A DNA stretch of 50,866 nucleotides from Brevibacillus reuszeri (GCF_001187725.1 NZ_LGIQ01000016.1:1-50866), one strand, 5' to 3'. Numbered from the stretch's first letter, positions 25,184 to 33,382 are shown. Made by a program: numbers and translations. Notes: generated from the sequence alone by a model not told the origin.

Positions 25184-25509
25184 TACTCGCTCTCTCCTTT
25201 GCGGGTGGCAATATGCTCGTACAACCCGGTAATGCGAAACAGCCTTTCCACGCGAGAAGACAGTTTGTTGACCTGAAAGATACAATCCGTCTGCTTGCAA
25301 GCTTTCATGACCGCGATGAAAATTCCTATTCCCGTGCTATCCATATACTCTACTTCTTCCAAATTGACGCTAAGTACAGTCGCATCCGGCTGCTTGGCCA
25401 GCATCATCAGCGTTTCCTTTACCTTTGTGCCTGTATAGGCGTCGATATCGCCCCTCAAGGTCACATAATGCTCTGTTCCTTGGGTCATTGTTTCGATTGT
25501 AAGATCCAT
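25183..25509 (-). CDS. rsbV: Anti-anti-sigma factor RsbV
   Basis: A 108-residue STAS-domain protein. The phosphorylation site lies in EYMDSTGIGIF, with Ser58 the expected target of RsbW. When dephosphorylated by RsbU it binds RsbW and frees SigB. GGAGGGAG precedes the ATG. It follows rsbU by 25 bases and overlaps rsbW by one base pair. Confidence 0.95.
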   Translation of the reverse strand: MDLTIETMTQGTEHYVTLRGDIDAYTGTKVKETLMMLAKQPDATVLSVNLEEVEYMDSTGIGIFIAVMKACKQTDCIFQVNKLSSRVERLFRITGLYEHIATRKGESE

Positions 25510-25534
25510 CCTCAGGCTCCCTCCCGAGCTTTGC

Positions 25535-26536
25535 TCAGTTTCTTCGTAGCACGATCATGGTGTAATCATCTGGCAGTTCAAACTGGGAAAGCAGAAGCAG
25601 CCTGCTGTAGAGTGCATCGGCCATATGCTGTGCGGATGTGCCTACCTCTGCCTGCAAATAGGATACAAGCTCATCCCTTTGCAAGTAGTATCGGTTTATT
25701 TTGCGTTCTGTTACACCATCAGTCAGAAGAATCAGAACATCTTCTTTCTCCAATTGGATTTCATTTTCCTCGTACTCCGTGTCCGGGAAAAGACCGAGTG
25801 CAGCGCCCTGTCCCTCGAGATCGTAAAAGCGGCCTGTTTTTGCTCGGTAAAGAAAGCCCGGTTCGTGTCCTGCCACAGCATATCGAAAGCGATGGTTTCT
25901 CGTATCGTAGCTCCCCAATACCATCGTGACAAACATACTGGTATCGATGTTGCGCTCCACCACTCGATTCAGATGGTGCAGCATATCACTTGGCCCCATC
26001 TGAATTTCACCCAGACTATCCATGGCGTATTTCAACATGGACATGCACATTGCAGCGGGTATTCCTTTTCCCGTAATATCAGCAATGGTAAGACAAAATC
26101 GCTGATCGTCCTGTGCGATCATATTATAGAAATCACCTGAAATCTGATGGGCAGCAACACTTACCACCCCAATTTCCATGTCCGGGTAGACTGGAATTTC
26201 CTTTGGCAGCAGAGTCTGTTGCATAGCAGATGCTACCGCGATCTCTGACTCTATCTGTTGGTGACGGTTTCTCCAGCTATTCACAGATCTGTGCTCGATT
26301 CCGTATTCAATCATTACTTCGGTCAGAATGGAAAAGGAGGCCCGCACAAACTCTGGTACCTCCCCCAGCATCTCCAGTGCTCTTCCGTGCAGGTCAGTTA
26401 GCTCTTCTGGCGAAATATCCCGGGAAAGAAGCCATTTTCCCAACTGCTGCGCATCATACAACTGGTCTTCTGAGAGGCCACTCAGGTAATCCCGAAGAAT
26501 TTTTACGTACTCTTCTTCCAAGCTCCGGGCTACCAT
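25535..26536 (-). CDS. rsbU: Serine phosphatase RsbU (PP2C type)
   Basis: A 333-residue phosphatase of RsbV-P. The N-terminal about 85 residues match the RsbU helical domain that binds RsbT (SLEEEYVKILRDYLSGLSE to VMIEYG). A linker with AMQQTLLPKEIP leads into a SpoIIE/PP2C catalytic domain with SGDFY, IADITGKGIPAAMCMSMLKYAMDSL, AGHEPGF, LTDGVTE and DDYTMIVLRR. The ATG at 26536 has AAGGTGG upstream and overlaps the rsbT stop by 7 bases. The retained T-binding domain argues that RsbT still activates it. Confidence 0.94.
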   Translation of the reverse strand: MVARSLEEEYVKILRDYLSGLSEDQLYDAQQLGKWLLSRDISPEELTDLHGRALEMLGEVPEFVRASFSILTEVMIEYGIEHRSVNSWRNRHQQIESEIAVASAMQQTLLPKEIPVYPDMEIGVVSVAAHQISGDFYNMIAQDDQRFCLTIADITGKGIPAAMCMSMLKYAMDSLGEIQMGPSDMLHHLNRVVERNIDTSMFVTMVLGSYDTRNHRFRYAVAGHEPGFLYRAKTGRFYDLEGQGAALGLFPDTEYEENEIQLEKEDVLILLTDGVTERKINRYYLQRDELVSYLQAEVGTSAQHMADALYSRLLLLSQFELPDDYTMIVLRRN

Positions 26537-26967
26537 TCCCGTCCACCTTCCTCTGGTTGGTTGTGCCACTTCACGACGACGACACGGGTTCCTTCTTCTG
26601 GCGAGCTTTGGATATCAAACTCATCCATCATGCGCCTGACTCCTGGCAACCCTGCTCCGAGTGCCCCAGAAGTAGAAAATCCGTCTTCCAACGCCTTGCG
26701 AATATCACGAATTCCAGGTCCCTGATCAACGGCTGTCAGCTGTAATCCGATCGTTCCTTTACGTTCTACTGGTGATATGGTGATCGTTCCTTTGCCTGCG
26801 TACAAATAAATATTGCGAGCCAATTCTGAAATGGAGGTGGCAATTCGGGACTGCATGATTGTGCCAAAGCCAAGCTGTCTCGACATATTTCGCCCTACTT
26901 GTCTAGCTGCCACAATATCCGTCTCTTTTTCAATGTTGATTGTCTCAGGGTAACAGCACTGCCACAA
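26530..26967 (-). CDS. rsbT: RsbT-like serine kinase, switch protein of the SigB pathway
   Basis: About 145 residues, closely similar to B. subtilis RsbT: DIVAARQVGRN, ISELARNIYLYAGKG, DQGPGIRDIRKALEDGFSTSG and LGAGLPGVRRMMDEF. In the known system RsbT is held by RsbR-RsbS stressosomes and, when released, activates RsbU. The start is probably the TTG at 26967 with GGAAGGGG about eight bases upstream; no ATG fits. It is the first gene of the operon here: rsbR and rsbS, expected directly before it, are missing. Confidence 0.9.
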   Translation of the reverse strand: MWQCCYPETINIEKETDIVAARQVGRNMSRQLGFGTIMQSRIATSISELARNIYLYAGKGTITISPVERKGTIGLQLTAVDQGPGIRDIRKALEDGFSTSGALGAGLPGVRRMMDEFDIQSSPEEGTRVVVVKWHNQPEEGGREW

Positions 26968-27140
26968 TCAAAAAACCCCTTCCGCCCTCACTTGATAGGT
27001 AGAAATAAAATGAATGCGAAGCGAAGTTTTTCTCTACCTCGGAATATAAAGCAAATCGTGTCACATTTTGTCTACAATTCTCCTCGAACTACATTCGCTA
27101 CTCGCGCAAGGATTCCCTGCCCCCAAACTTCTGAACATAC

Positions 27141-27167
27141 AAAAAAACCACTTGTTTACCCAAGTGG
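27141..27167 (-). terminator. Terminator of mazE-mazF
   Basis: CCACTTG (27148-27154) / CAAGTGG (27161-27167) stem with a 6-base loop and, on the minus strand, seven T. The plus-strand side also has a short T run. The stretch 26968-27140 holds only the rsbT leader; I see no convincing promoter in it. Confidence 0.9.
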
Positions 27168-27233
27168 CTTTTCCTCTCCAAGGTCTGATCCATTCTTAAA
27201 AAACCTTAGCCGTTGAATACGCTGATCAAAGGT

Positions 27234-27584
27234 TTAAAAATCAATAAGTCCCAAACTGATTTGCAAGGATTCGTTTACTCGATCCATCATCTCATCATCA
27301 AGGTGGGTTATCTTATCGGTCAGCCGTTGCTTGTCAATGGTTCGAATTTGTTCCAACAAAATGACGGAGTCACGATCAAATCCATATGTTTTTGCGTCAA
27401 TCTCAACATGCGTAGGCAATTTTGCCTTTTGTATCTGCGCCGTAATGGCTGCGACGATGACCGTCGGACTAAATCGATTTCCAATGTCGTTTTGAATGAC
27501 TAAAACAGGCCGCACGCCTCCTTGCTCAGAACCAACGACCGGTGACAGGTCCGCGAAAAACACATCGCCGCGTTTGACAATCAT
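27234..27584 (-). CDS. ndoA: Endoribonuclease toxin MazF/EndoA (NdoA)
   Basis: A 116-residue toxin nearly identical in pattern to B. subtilis EndoA: MIVKRGDVFFADLSPVVGSE, GGVRPVLVIQND and NRFSPTVIVAAITAQIQKAKLPTHVE. It cleaves mRNA at short sequences and is inhibited by the antitoxin encoded four bases upstream. GGGGTG precedes the ATG. The pair lies between alr and rsbT as in B. subtilis. Confidence 0.96.
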   Translation of the reverse strand: MIVKRGDVFFADLSPVVGSEQGGVRPVLVIQNDIGNRFSPTVIVAAITAQIQKAKLPTHVEIDAKTYGFDRDSVILLEQIRTIDKQRLTDKITHLDDEMMDRVNESLQISLGLIDF

Positions 27585-27587
27585 TGG

Positions 27588-27866
27588 TTACACCCCGCTA
27601 ACTAAGCGGACAAGAGTATGGTCAGCCTCTTCCTCAGCGCCAAAAGCCTCCGATGCCATTTTCAGATTGATCTTAGCCATTTCCATGTAACCTTTTTGCA
27701 TCGTCTCACGGATCGTGCGTTTCTTACGCTCCTTCAAATACAAATGCATCGCCTGGCGAATAAATTCGCTGCGATTGGATTTTTCCTTTTGAATGACGCC
27801 ATCAACTTCTTGAAGCAAGTGTTGTGGCAAACTGATCATGATGCGTTTCGTGTTTGACTTCGACAA
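27588..27866 (-). CDS. ndoAI: Antitoxin MazE/EndoAI (ribbon-helix-helix)
   Basis: A 92-residue antitoxin. The N-terminal RHH DNA-binding part (KRIMISLPQHLLQEVDGV and NRSEFIRQAMHLYL) is followed by the toxin-binding tail with the highly conserved GYMEMAKINLKMASEA. The start is a TTG at 27866 with GGAGGTGG seven bases upstream; ATGs at 27887 and 27902 lie before that site. A sigma-A promoter is at 27942-27970. It probably represses its own operon. Confidence 0.93.
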   Translation of the reverse strand: MSKSNTKRIMISLPQHLLQEVDGVIQKEKSNRSEFIRQAMHLYLKERKKRTIRETMQKGYMEMAKINLKMASEAFGAEEEADHTLVRLVSGV

Positions 27867-27941
27867 GACAAATCCACCTCCAACCATGACCGTAACTTCC
27901 ATCCGCTACGTGTGTTCTACTGATAAAATGTGTCAGTATGA

Positions 27942-27970
27942 ACAATACCATTATGTCGAAACCATTGCAA
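27942..27970 (-). promoter_or_regulatory. Sigma-A promoter of mazE-mazF
   Basis: Minus-strand TTGCAA (27965-27970), 17 bases, TATTGT (27942-27947). A TGTCGAA heptamer (27954-27960, plus strand), the core of a Spo0A box, lies in the spacer. Confidence 0.5.
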
Positions 27971-27992
27971 AAATATACCTATCCGTACGCTC

Positions 27993-28101
27993 TTAATAAA
28001 ACCTCTATCGAAGCTTCCTCAAGCAGGAGCGACCGCGTTCTAGCGGAAGGTTATCATGCGCTCCAGAATTTATAAGCCTAGGCCTATAAATTCTTATACG
28101 T
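27993..28101 (+). repeat. Dispersed structured repeat, copy 2
   Basis: About 109 bp matching 4356-4446 in the same orientation. Predicted pairings: AACCT/AGGTT, GCTTCCT/AGGAGC, CCGC/GCGG, GAGCG/CGCTC, and a 3' hairpin AATTTATA..TATAAATT around AAGCCTAGGCC. It occupies the middle of the 27867-28252 gap; the rest holds the mazE promoter on its left and a weak terminator of alr on its right. Confidence 0.75.
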
Positions 28102-28105
28102 TAAA

Positions 28106-28126
28106 CAAAACGTTCACAGCGTTTTG
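28106..28126 (-). terminator. Possible weak terminator downstream of alr
   Basis: CAAAACG / CGTTTTG stem with a 7-base loop, followed on the minus strand by TTTAACG. The stem is A/T-rich and lies about 125 bases after the alr stop, so this is tentative. Confidence 0.4.
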
Positions 28127-28252
28127 CAGACCGCAAGCGGCCACATCTAGCTTTCGTGAAAAACATCGAGATTGCTTTCCACAGGAATAGCCTGTTTTTG
28201 CGCTTAACTAGTATTCGCGGTTCGCATTCAAATTCCTGCTCGGTTTTCCCTG

Positions 28253-29455
28253 CTAGTTATTTACAGTCTTTTGCGGTGTCTGTTTCATCGTCAGTGGATG
28301 AAACACACCGACCTCTGTCTGGTTGCGGAAATAGACGCGAGGAATCCGGTAGTTCAGCATGCAGGGAACCTCATAATTGATGGTGCCAATTTGTGCCGCT
28401 ACCTCATCCAACGAGATTTCCTCGTCACCCTGCTTTCCATAGAGGACGACCTCGTCCCCGACCTGACCCGTTCCTTGTTCCAGTCTCACCATAAACTGAT
28501 CCATACAAACCTTGCCAATAATAGGAGCCCGAGAGCCGTTGTACAGAACATCTCCCCGGTTTGACAGCAGGCGAGAGAAGCCATCTGCATAGCCGATTGG
28601 CAGTGTCGCTACCTGTTCGCCAGGCTGAGCGCAATACGTTGCCCCGTAACTGATCGTCATAGGCTCTGTTGCTGTTTTCACATGAGCAATTCTGGTTTTG
28701 AGCGTAAGGGCTGGAACAAGCGATACATCCTTGCGTTCTTTCATGTAGGGCGAAGGATACAATCCGTATAAACCTATGCCCAATCGGATGCTATCATACC
28801 CCCATTCGGGAAAAGCAATCGCTGCAGCCGTATTGCAGCAGTGAATCTTGGGCAGTTTTTTACCAGCGTCGCGCAAAGATTGCAGCAATGATTGAAACGT
28901 TTCGTGTTGTCGTCGCACATGGGTAGTATTCTTCTCGTCTGCACAAGCAAAGTGGGTGAAGACGCCACTCCAGACCAGCTTGGGTGACTGCTCAAGTGCA
29001 GACACGACCTGCAGCAGCTCCTCCTGCGTCCGAACTCCCAGTCGTCCCATGCCTGTGTCTACCTTGATCTGCAATCCAATCGGCTTCAGATTAGCCTGTT
29101 GTAAAAGCGTATTGGCTTGTATAATCCAATCGCTGTTGTAAGCGGTCAGTTCCACGTTCATCCGGCTGGCAAGCTCTACGGACTCAACAGGAGTGAAGCC
29201 AAGCACCAGAATCGGCGCTTCAATCCCCGCCTCACGCAGGACGATCGCTTCATCCAGCATAGCAACAGCCAGCGATTCAGCTCCACTCGCAAGTGCTTCT
29301 TCTCCTACTCGGACAGACCCATGTCCGTAGCCATCCGCCTTCACAACAGCGATAATGCTTGTGCTCGCAGGAATATGGCTTCTGAACGTCTCGACATTGG
29401 CCCGGATAGCGTCCAGATTAACCTCAACCCAAGTGTCACGACAAAACGGTTTCAT
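28253..29455 (-). CDS. alr: Alanine racemase
   Basis: A 400-residue PLP enzyme that makes D-alanine for peptidoglycan. The PLP lysine is Lys39 in VKADGYGHG; the catalytic Tyr lies in ISYGATY near residue 270. Substrate-pocket motifs VDTGMGRLGV and MDQFMV are present. AAGAGGAG precedes the ATG. It follows the PH-like membrane protein gene by 2 bases, so the two form an operon. Position before mazE-mazF matches B. subtilis alr. Confidence 0.97.
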   Translation of the reverse strand: MKPFCRDTWVEVNLDAIRANVETFRSHIPASTSIIAVVKADGYGHGSVRVGEEALASGAESLAVAMLDEAIVLREAGIEAPILVLGFTPVESVELASRMNVELTAYNSDWIIQANTLLQQANLKPIGLQIKVDTGMGRLGVRTQEELLQVVSALEQSPKLVWSGVFTHFACADEKNTTHVRRQHETFQSLLQSLRDAGKKLPKIHCCNTAAAIAFPEWGYDSIRLGIGLYGLYPSPYMKERKDVSLVPALTLKTRIAHVKTATEPMTISYGATYCAQPGEQVATLPIGYADGFSRLLSNRGDVLYNGSRAPIIGKVCMDQFMVRLEQGTGQVGDEVVLYGKQGDEEISLDEVAAQIGTINYEVPCMLNYRIPRVYFRNQTEVGVFHPLTMKQTPQKTVNN

Positions 29456-29457
29456 TT

Positions 29458-29898
29458 TTATCTCCTCTTGTTCCCTTTTTTATAGTAAAACAAGCGTTCA
29501 TTCAAATGACTGAGAAACTGCCTGGAAACCATCAACGATTCTTTTTTGCCTGAGAGTCTGTAAAAATGACGTCCTTCGATGACCTGCTCCACCTCTGACA
29601 ACGGATAGCTGGTTTCCTTGCCAGACATCGAGATGATCAGATGCGTCTTCGTCAGCTTGTACATCGGACGAAGCATCGACTTGTACAAAAAGGGCGACAG
29701 ACCTACAACTGCGATTGCAATAGCAAAGGCAAGCACCTTGAAGGTAGTGTTGTTGGTTGGAAGAATCTGTGCAAGAATCATCATCCCTAATACAAACAAG
29801 ACGGTCTCGCTGATACGCATGCGCCATGTTTTTCGCAAGAGCATATCCTTGTAGCTAGATTCCTCCTGGTACAGAACATCGGTAGTCGGTTTTTTCAT
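29458..29898 (-). CDS. Membrane protein with PH-like domain
   Basis: About 146 residues. Two adjacent membrane helices (about residues 30-50 and 55-75) are followed by a soluble C-terminal part (YKLTKTHLIISMSGKETSYPLSEVEQV) that resembles bacterial PH-like domains. I do not recognise a closer family. The ATG at 29898 is about ten bases from GAGGTGG; an ATG at 29907 touches the site. It precedes alr by 2 bases; a link to cell-wall synthesis is only suggested by this. Confidence 0.65.
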   Translation of the reverse strand: MKKPTTDVLYQEESSYKDMLLRKTWRMRISETVLFVLGMMILAQILPTNNTTFKVLAFAIAIAVVGLSPFLYKSMLRPMYKLTKTHLIISMSGKETSYPLSEVEQVIEGRHFYRLSGKKESLMVSRQFLSHLNERLFYYKKGNKRR

Positions 29899-29981
29899 GT
29901 AAAGCATGCCACCTCAATCGATATAAGTTACTCTGAATGTATCCTTTTTTGCGGTCATGTGTCAATTGAAGGAATGCAAAA

Positions 29982-30006
29982 GAAACCCCGACTTATGCGG
30001 GGTTTC
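29982..30006. terminator. Bidirectional terminator
   Basis: GAAACCCCG / CGGGGTTTC stem, 9 bp, loop of 7, followed by TTTT on the minus strand. It ends the four-repeat protein gene. Confidence 0.9.
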
Positions 30007-30033
30007 TTCTCTCAATGCAGGACATGCTGCAAA

Positions 30034-31461
30034 TTACTCTTCGCTTGTCTGTGCTTTTGCTTCTTTTTCGTCTTTGTCTTTGCGTGGGAAGACTACTTTT
30101 TCAAAGCTTCCATCCACCATTTTTTGGACCATTTCAGTCAATTTCTCGTTGCGCTCGTCAGCTTGCTCCTGTGTCAGCTTGCCTGCTGCTACCGCTTCTT
30201 TTACTTGTGCTTCATGCTGCTTGACCAAGGTCGCTACGACATCCTCTACATCTACACCTTGTTCTTTAGCAATCGTCGCCAGAGATTTACCCGATTTCAG
30301 GGCTTCCTGCAGCTTGGCAGCGTCCACGTTCAGCAGGGAGAGCAGCTCTTCATTTTTGTCGATGCCAAAGCCGAAGCCCATACCTTTGCCCGGTCCTCTG
30401 CCCTGATGTGTGCCCTCTACCATCGCTTTTACGCGGTCAGTTGCGTTTTCATTCATCTTGTCAGCCTGCTCCTGTGTCAGCTTGCCGGCTTTTACCGCCT
30501 CTGCCAGTTTAGCTTCCTGCTCTTTTACCAGGAGAGCTACCACATCATCGGTAGAAACGCCCTGAGCCTGTGCCACCGCAGCGAGTGATTTGTCTGCTTT
30601 CAATGCTTCTTTAAGTCCGTCAGCATCCAGCTTCAAGAGGGAGAGCAGCTCTTCATTCTTTTCAAATCCTCCACCAAAAGCCTTGCCGAAGCCTCTACCC
30701 TGGTGTGTATTTTCTACTTGAGCTTTGGCGTGCTCACTCGACTTTTCCGCCATCTTGTCAGCTTGCTCCTGTGTCAGCTTGCCCGCTTTTACCGCTTCTG
30801 CCAGCTTGGCTTCCTGCTCCTTCACCAGAAGGGCTACCACATCATCGGTATCCACTCCTTGTGCTTTTGCTACCTCTGCCAAGGATTTTCCTGCCTTGAG
30901 CTCTTCTTGGAGTTTGTCAGCATCCAGCTTCAGCAGGGAGAGCAGCTCTTCGTTTTTCTCGAAGCCACCACCGAAGCCTCTTCCTTTGTCAAAGCCTTTG
31001 CCGGTATGTGTGTTTTCTACCTGCTCTTTGAGACGCTCGCTAGCATTTTCCGTCATTTTGTCAGCCTGCTCCTGCGTCAGCTTGCCTGCTTTTACCGCTT
31101 CCGCCAGCTTGGCTTCCTGCTCCTTCACCAGAAGAGCTACCACATCATCGGTATCCACTCCTTGTGCTTTTGCTATCTCAGCCAAAGACTTGCCTGCCTG
31201 GAGCTCTTCTTGCAGCTGATCCGCATCCAGCTTCAAGAGGGAGAGCAGCTCTGTGTTTTCTTTGAAGGAAACCTTCATGCCGAATCCACCACGGTGATCC
31301 ATTTTGTCTCCTGCGAATTTTACATGTGCTGGTTTATTCCATTGTTGGTCTTGTGCTTGTGTTTGTGCTGTATCTGCCGCCAGGGCGCTGCCCAGGCTAC
31401 CCAGACTCAGAACTGCTGCCATCGTTCCCAAAAGCATTCCCAATTTTGCTTTGCTAAACAT
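30034..31461 (-). CDS. Secreted protein with four tandem ~100-residue repeats
   Basis: About 475 residues. A signal peptide (MFSKAKLGMLLGTMAAVLSLGSLGSALA) precedes four repeats, each beginning ELLSLL, then KSLAxxAxxQGV, DVVALLVKEQEAKL and AGKLTQEQADK, separated by Gly/Arg/Phe-rich linkers. This pattern is widespread in secreted Firmicute and actinobacterial proteins of unknown role (DUF2680-like element LTQEQAD). The C-terminus is highly charged. DNA spacing of repeat units is 297-303 bp, and the central blocks of repeats 1-3 are nearly identical. The ATG at 31461 has AAAGGA ten bases upstream. Function unknown. Confidence 0.8.
   Translation of the reverse strand: MFSKAKLGMLLGTMAAVLSLGSLGSALAADTAQTQAQDQQWNKPAHVKFAGDKMDHRGGFGMKVSFKENTELLSLLKLDADQLQEELQAGKSLAEIAKAQGVDTDDVVALLVKEQEAKLAEAVKAGKLTQEQADKMTENASERLKEQVENTHTGKGFDKGRGFGGGFEKNEELLSLLKLDADKLQEELKAGKSLAEVAKAQGVDTDDVVALLVKEQEAKLAEAVKAGKLTQEQADKMAEKSSEHAKAQVENTHQGRGFGKAFGGGFEKNEELLSLLKLDADGLKEALKADKSLAAVAQAQGVSTDDVVALLVKEQEAKLAEAVKAGKLTQEQADKMNENATDRVKAMVEGTHQGRGPGKGMGFGFGIDKNEELLSLLNVDAAKLQEALKSGKSLATIAKEQGVDVEDVVATLVKQHEAQVKEAVAAGKLTQEQADERNEKLTEMVQKMVDGSFEKVVFPRKDKDEKEAKAQTSEE
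30328..31260 (-). repeat. Intragenic tandem repeat of about 300 bp, four units
   Basis: The same ELLSLL-encoding block recurs at about 30336, 30639, 30936 and 31239. The most conserved part of each unit encodes DVVALLVKEQEAKLAEAVKA-type sequence. Repeats 1-3 are very similar in DNA; the fourth, C-terminal one has diverged. Confidence 0.9.
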
Positions 31462-31509
31462 ATACACTCAATCCTTTCATCTGCTGTTGTGATGTACCGT
31501 ACCTCCTGG

Positions 31510-31550
31510 GTACATGACTAAGTGTACAAGGGGTTTATTAGATTCCCCTT
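31510..31550. other. Inverted repeats upstream of the four-repeat protein gene
   Basis: GTACA / TGTAC spaced by 8 (31510-31527) and AAGGGG / CCCCTT spaced by 11 (31528-31550). They could be an operator and a leader hairpin. I could not place a convincing sigma-A promoter. Confidence 0.4.
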
Positions 31551-31606
31551 TGATAAAAGTGGAAAACTTGAGGGAAAGTCGTGGAGATATGTTTGGAAAA
31601 TGGTAC

Positions 31607-31632
31607 AAAAAAAGGGACGGATAGTCCGTCCC
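31607..31632 (-). terminator. Terminator of the YdcC-like gene
   Basis: GGGACGGA / TCCGTCCC stem with a 3-base loop, followed on the minus strand by TTTTTTT. Thirteen bases after the stop. Confidence 0.93.
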
Positions 31633-31644
31633 CTCTCCCAAGAG

Positions 31645-32679
31645 TTATTTGCCACCGACACCATACGTAGACTGTGCGACGGTGATCATTTCTTCTTCTG
31701 GCAAATCGCCTGCGAGCATAAATTCTACGCCATCCAGCTCCCACGTAAGAATGCGTCGATTGTCGTCTGTCTGGGCGAGCACACCAACTGTAAATCCGAG
31801 GTTGACTGGCATGCCTTGCTCATAGGTGACGGAGACCTCTGTAGGACGTGCCTCAACCAGCTTGTAATTGTAGTTGCCTTTGTAATTCAAAACGACAGTC
31901 CGTACACCATTCTTAGTCACTGGCTCAATATCGCCTTGCTTCACACCTTCTGGAACATAAGTCGGCACAATCACTCCAAACTGACTATTTGGCTGCTCCA
32001 TGACCTGTCCGTTTGTACCCATGGTTGGAACTGCGTTCAGTGAACTGGTCGTCATGTTGCGGTCCTTGTCAAACGCATCCTTTTCAAAGGATGGGTTGAA
32101 CATAAATTCAGTAAAGTTGATTTTTACCAGTGGCTGCATACTAGAATCCATGATTTCTGCGTGAGTAGGTTTGAAATCTTCTGTCATCCAAATCTTTTGC
32201 TTCGTAAGCGATCGATTGCCACTGTAGTTGGCTTTGACCTCGAAAACATATTGCTTTTCTTCCATCTTCATTTGTCGCTCTGCATCGTCAATAATACTGC
32301 GCGCGAGTGTTTCATAAAGATAGAGTGGTCCGTTGTTTTCTGGCCAGCCACTTTGGAAGCGGAAGCTCTTGTTCAAATGAGGCGTGAGGACGAAAACCCC
32401 TTCTCCATTTCTCAGGATGATTTGCGTGATGCCACGCTGCTTGGAGGTAAGAGCCACCCGATAGTTATTCGGTTTCTCATACCATACCTGAACATCGTAC
32501 TCCATCGGCGTAGAGCCCGTCTGCATGGTCAAAACTGCTTGAGACTTGTACCCCGACATTTTTCCCAGCGTACCGCTCAAGTCGCTCACCACATCTTCTG
32601 GTGTTTTCTGACCAAAGCAGCCGCCGAGCAGCAGAGAGAAGACCAACATGAACACCAGTGGTAAAGCTGCCCGTTTCAT
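31645..32679 (-). CDS. LolA-like lipoprotein (YdcC-like)
   Basis: A 344-residue lipoprotein. The signal peptide ends in LGGC. The mature part resembles the LolA/MucB-type fold of outer-membrane lipoprotein-sorting proteins (KMSGYKSQAVLTMQTG, YDVQVWYEKPNNYRVAL). In Firmicutes such proteins are anchored outside the membrane and probably bind lipids or sense envelope state; B. subtilis YdcC at this locus is sporulation-associated. AAGGAGGAATTC precedes the ATG. A Spo0A-box-like TTTGTCGAA (minus strand, 32706-32714) lies about 30 bases upstream. Confidence 0.85.
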   Translation of the reverse strand: MKRAALPLVFMLVFSLLLGGCFGQKTPEDVVSDLSGTLGKMSGYKSQAVLTMQTGSTPMEYDVQVWYEKPNNYRVALTSKQRGITQIILRNGEGVFVLTPHLNKSFRFQSGWPENNGPLYLYETLARSIIDDAERQMKMEEKQYVFEVKANYSGNRSLTKQKIWMTEDFKPTHAEIMDSSMQPLVKINFTEFMFNPSFEKDAFDKDRNMTTSSLNAVPTMGTNGQVMEQPNSQFGVIVPTYVPEGVKQGDIEPVTKNGVRTVVLNYKGNYNYKLVEARPTEVSVTYEQGMPVNLGFTVGVLAQTDDNRRILTWELDGVEFMLAGDLPEEEMITVAQSTYGVGGK

Positions 32680-32919
32680 TCAATGAATTCCTCCTTGTCA
32701 AAATTTTCGACAAAGAAGGGCATCCCTGTCTATTTCCTGGGAAATCTGTCAGTCTATCGCCTCATGCAGCGTTCATCGTGTCACTTGTCGGTTTATGCCT
32801 ATGGGGACGCGATATCGCTTGATCGGCTAAAGACTTACTCTTCCTGTCAGAGCAGGTAGTCCCTCCTGATCTACGCGATATAAATGTATGTCCATCCTCG
32901 TCCCAATATGCAGACAAGT

Positions 32920-33306
32920 TTATAGTTGTTCCACAACAACTTGCGCAATGGCATATGCCCTGCTATGTGAAATACTCAGATGCACCCGTATGCGAGCAGG
33001 GTCCAACCCAAGTCGTTCGAATACCTCGTCTTTTATTTTCATTTCTGGCTTTCCAAGTGCCGTTGGAACAATCTCCATGTCAAGAAAGCCTATCGTTACT
33101 CCAATCCCCGTCCCAAGCGCTTTTGCTCCCGCCTCTTTTGCTGCAAAACGTCCGGTAATAATCTCAGCCTGTCTCGCTTCTGCCTTGTCTTGCAGGTACC
33201 GCTGCTCCTCTATGGTTAAAAATCGACTGATCGCACTTTTTTGCCTTTTGACCAGCTTCGAAATCCTTTCAATCTCCACGATATCTACCCCAATGCCAAC
33301 AATCAT
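32920..33306 (-). CDS. acpS: Holo-[acyl-carrier-protein] synthase
   Basis: A 128-residue phosphopantetheinyl transferase that activates acyl carrier protein. Mg-binding residues are in IVGIGVDIVEIERI (Asp8) and GRFAAKEAGAKALG; HLSISHSRAYAIA is also typical. GGGAGAG precedes the ATG at 33306. In B. subtilis acpS-ydcC-alr is the same order. The 240 bases between it and the YdcC-like gene hold nothing that I recognise apart from the Spo0A-like box. Confidence 0.96.
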   Translation of the reverse strand: MIVGIGVDIVEIERISKLVKRQKSAISRFLTIEEQRYLQDKAEARQAEIITGRFAAKEAGAKALGTGIGVTIGFLDMEIVPTALGKPEMKIKDEVFERLGLDPARIRVHLSISHSRAYAIAQVVVEQL

Positions 33307-33382
33307 TGACTACGCTCTCTCCCGTCATCTGGCTTTATGCCTCACAGTATCACTCGCCTATAGTGTTGGCAAGCTGCCACAC

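Noticed and set aside
27001..27110. Candidate promoter for rsbT (TAGACA, 18 bases, TTTATA on the minus strand) and a search for a sigma-B promoter
   Set aside because: The sigma-A match is weak and no GTTTAA/GGGTAT pair was found, so neither is listed as a feature.
30703..31521. Repetitive plus-strand open frame, at first sight a repeat-protein gene or a CRISPR-like array
   Set aside because: The periodicity of about 300 bp is that of the four coding repeats on the minus strand; there are no short spacer-repeat units.
32680..32919. Looked for a gene or RNA in the 240-base gap between the YdcC-like gene and acpS
   Set aside because: No open frame with a start site, no clear hairpin with a T run, and no known RNA pattern was seen.
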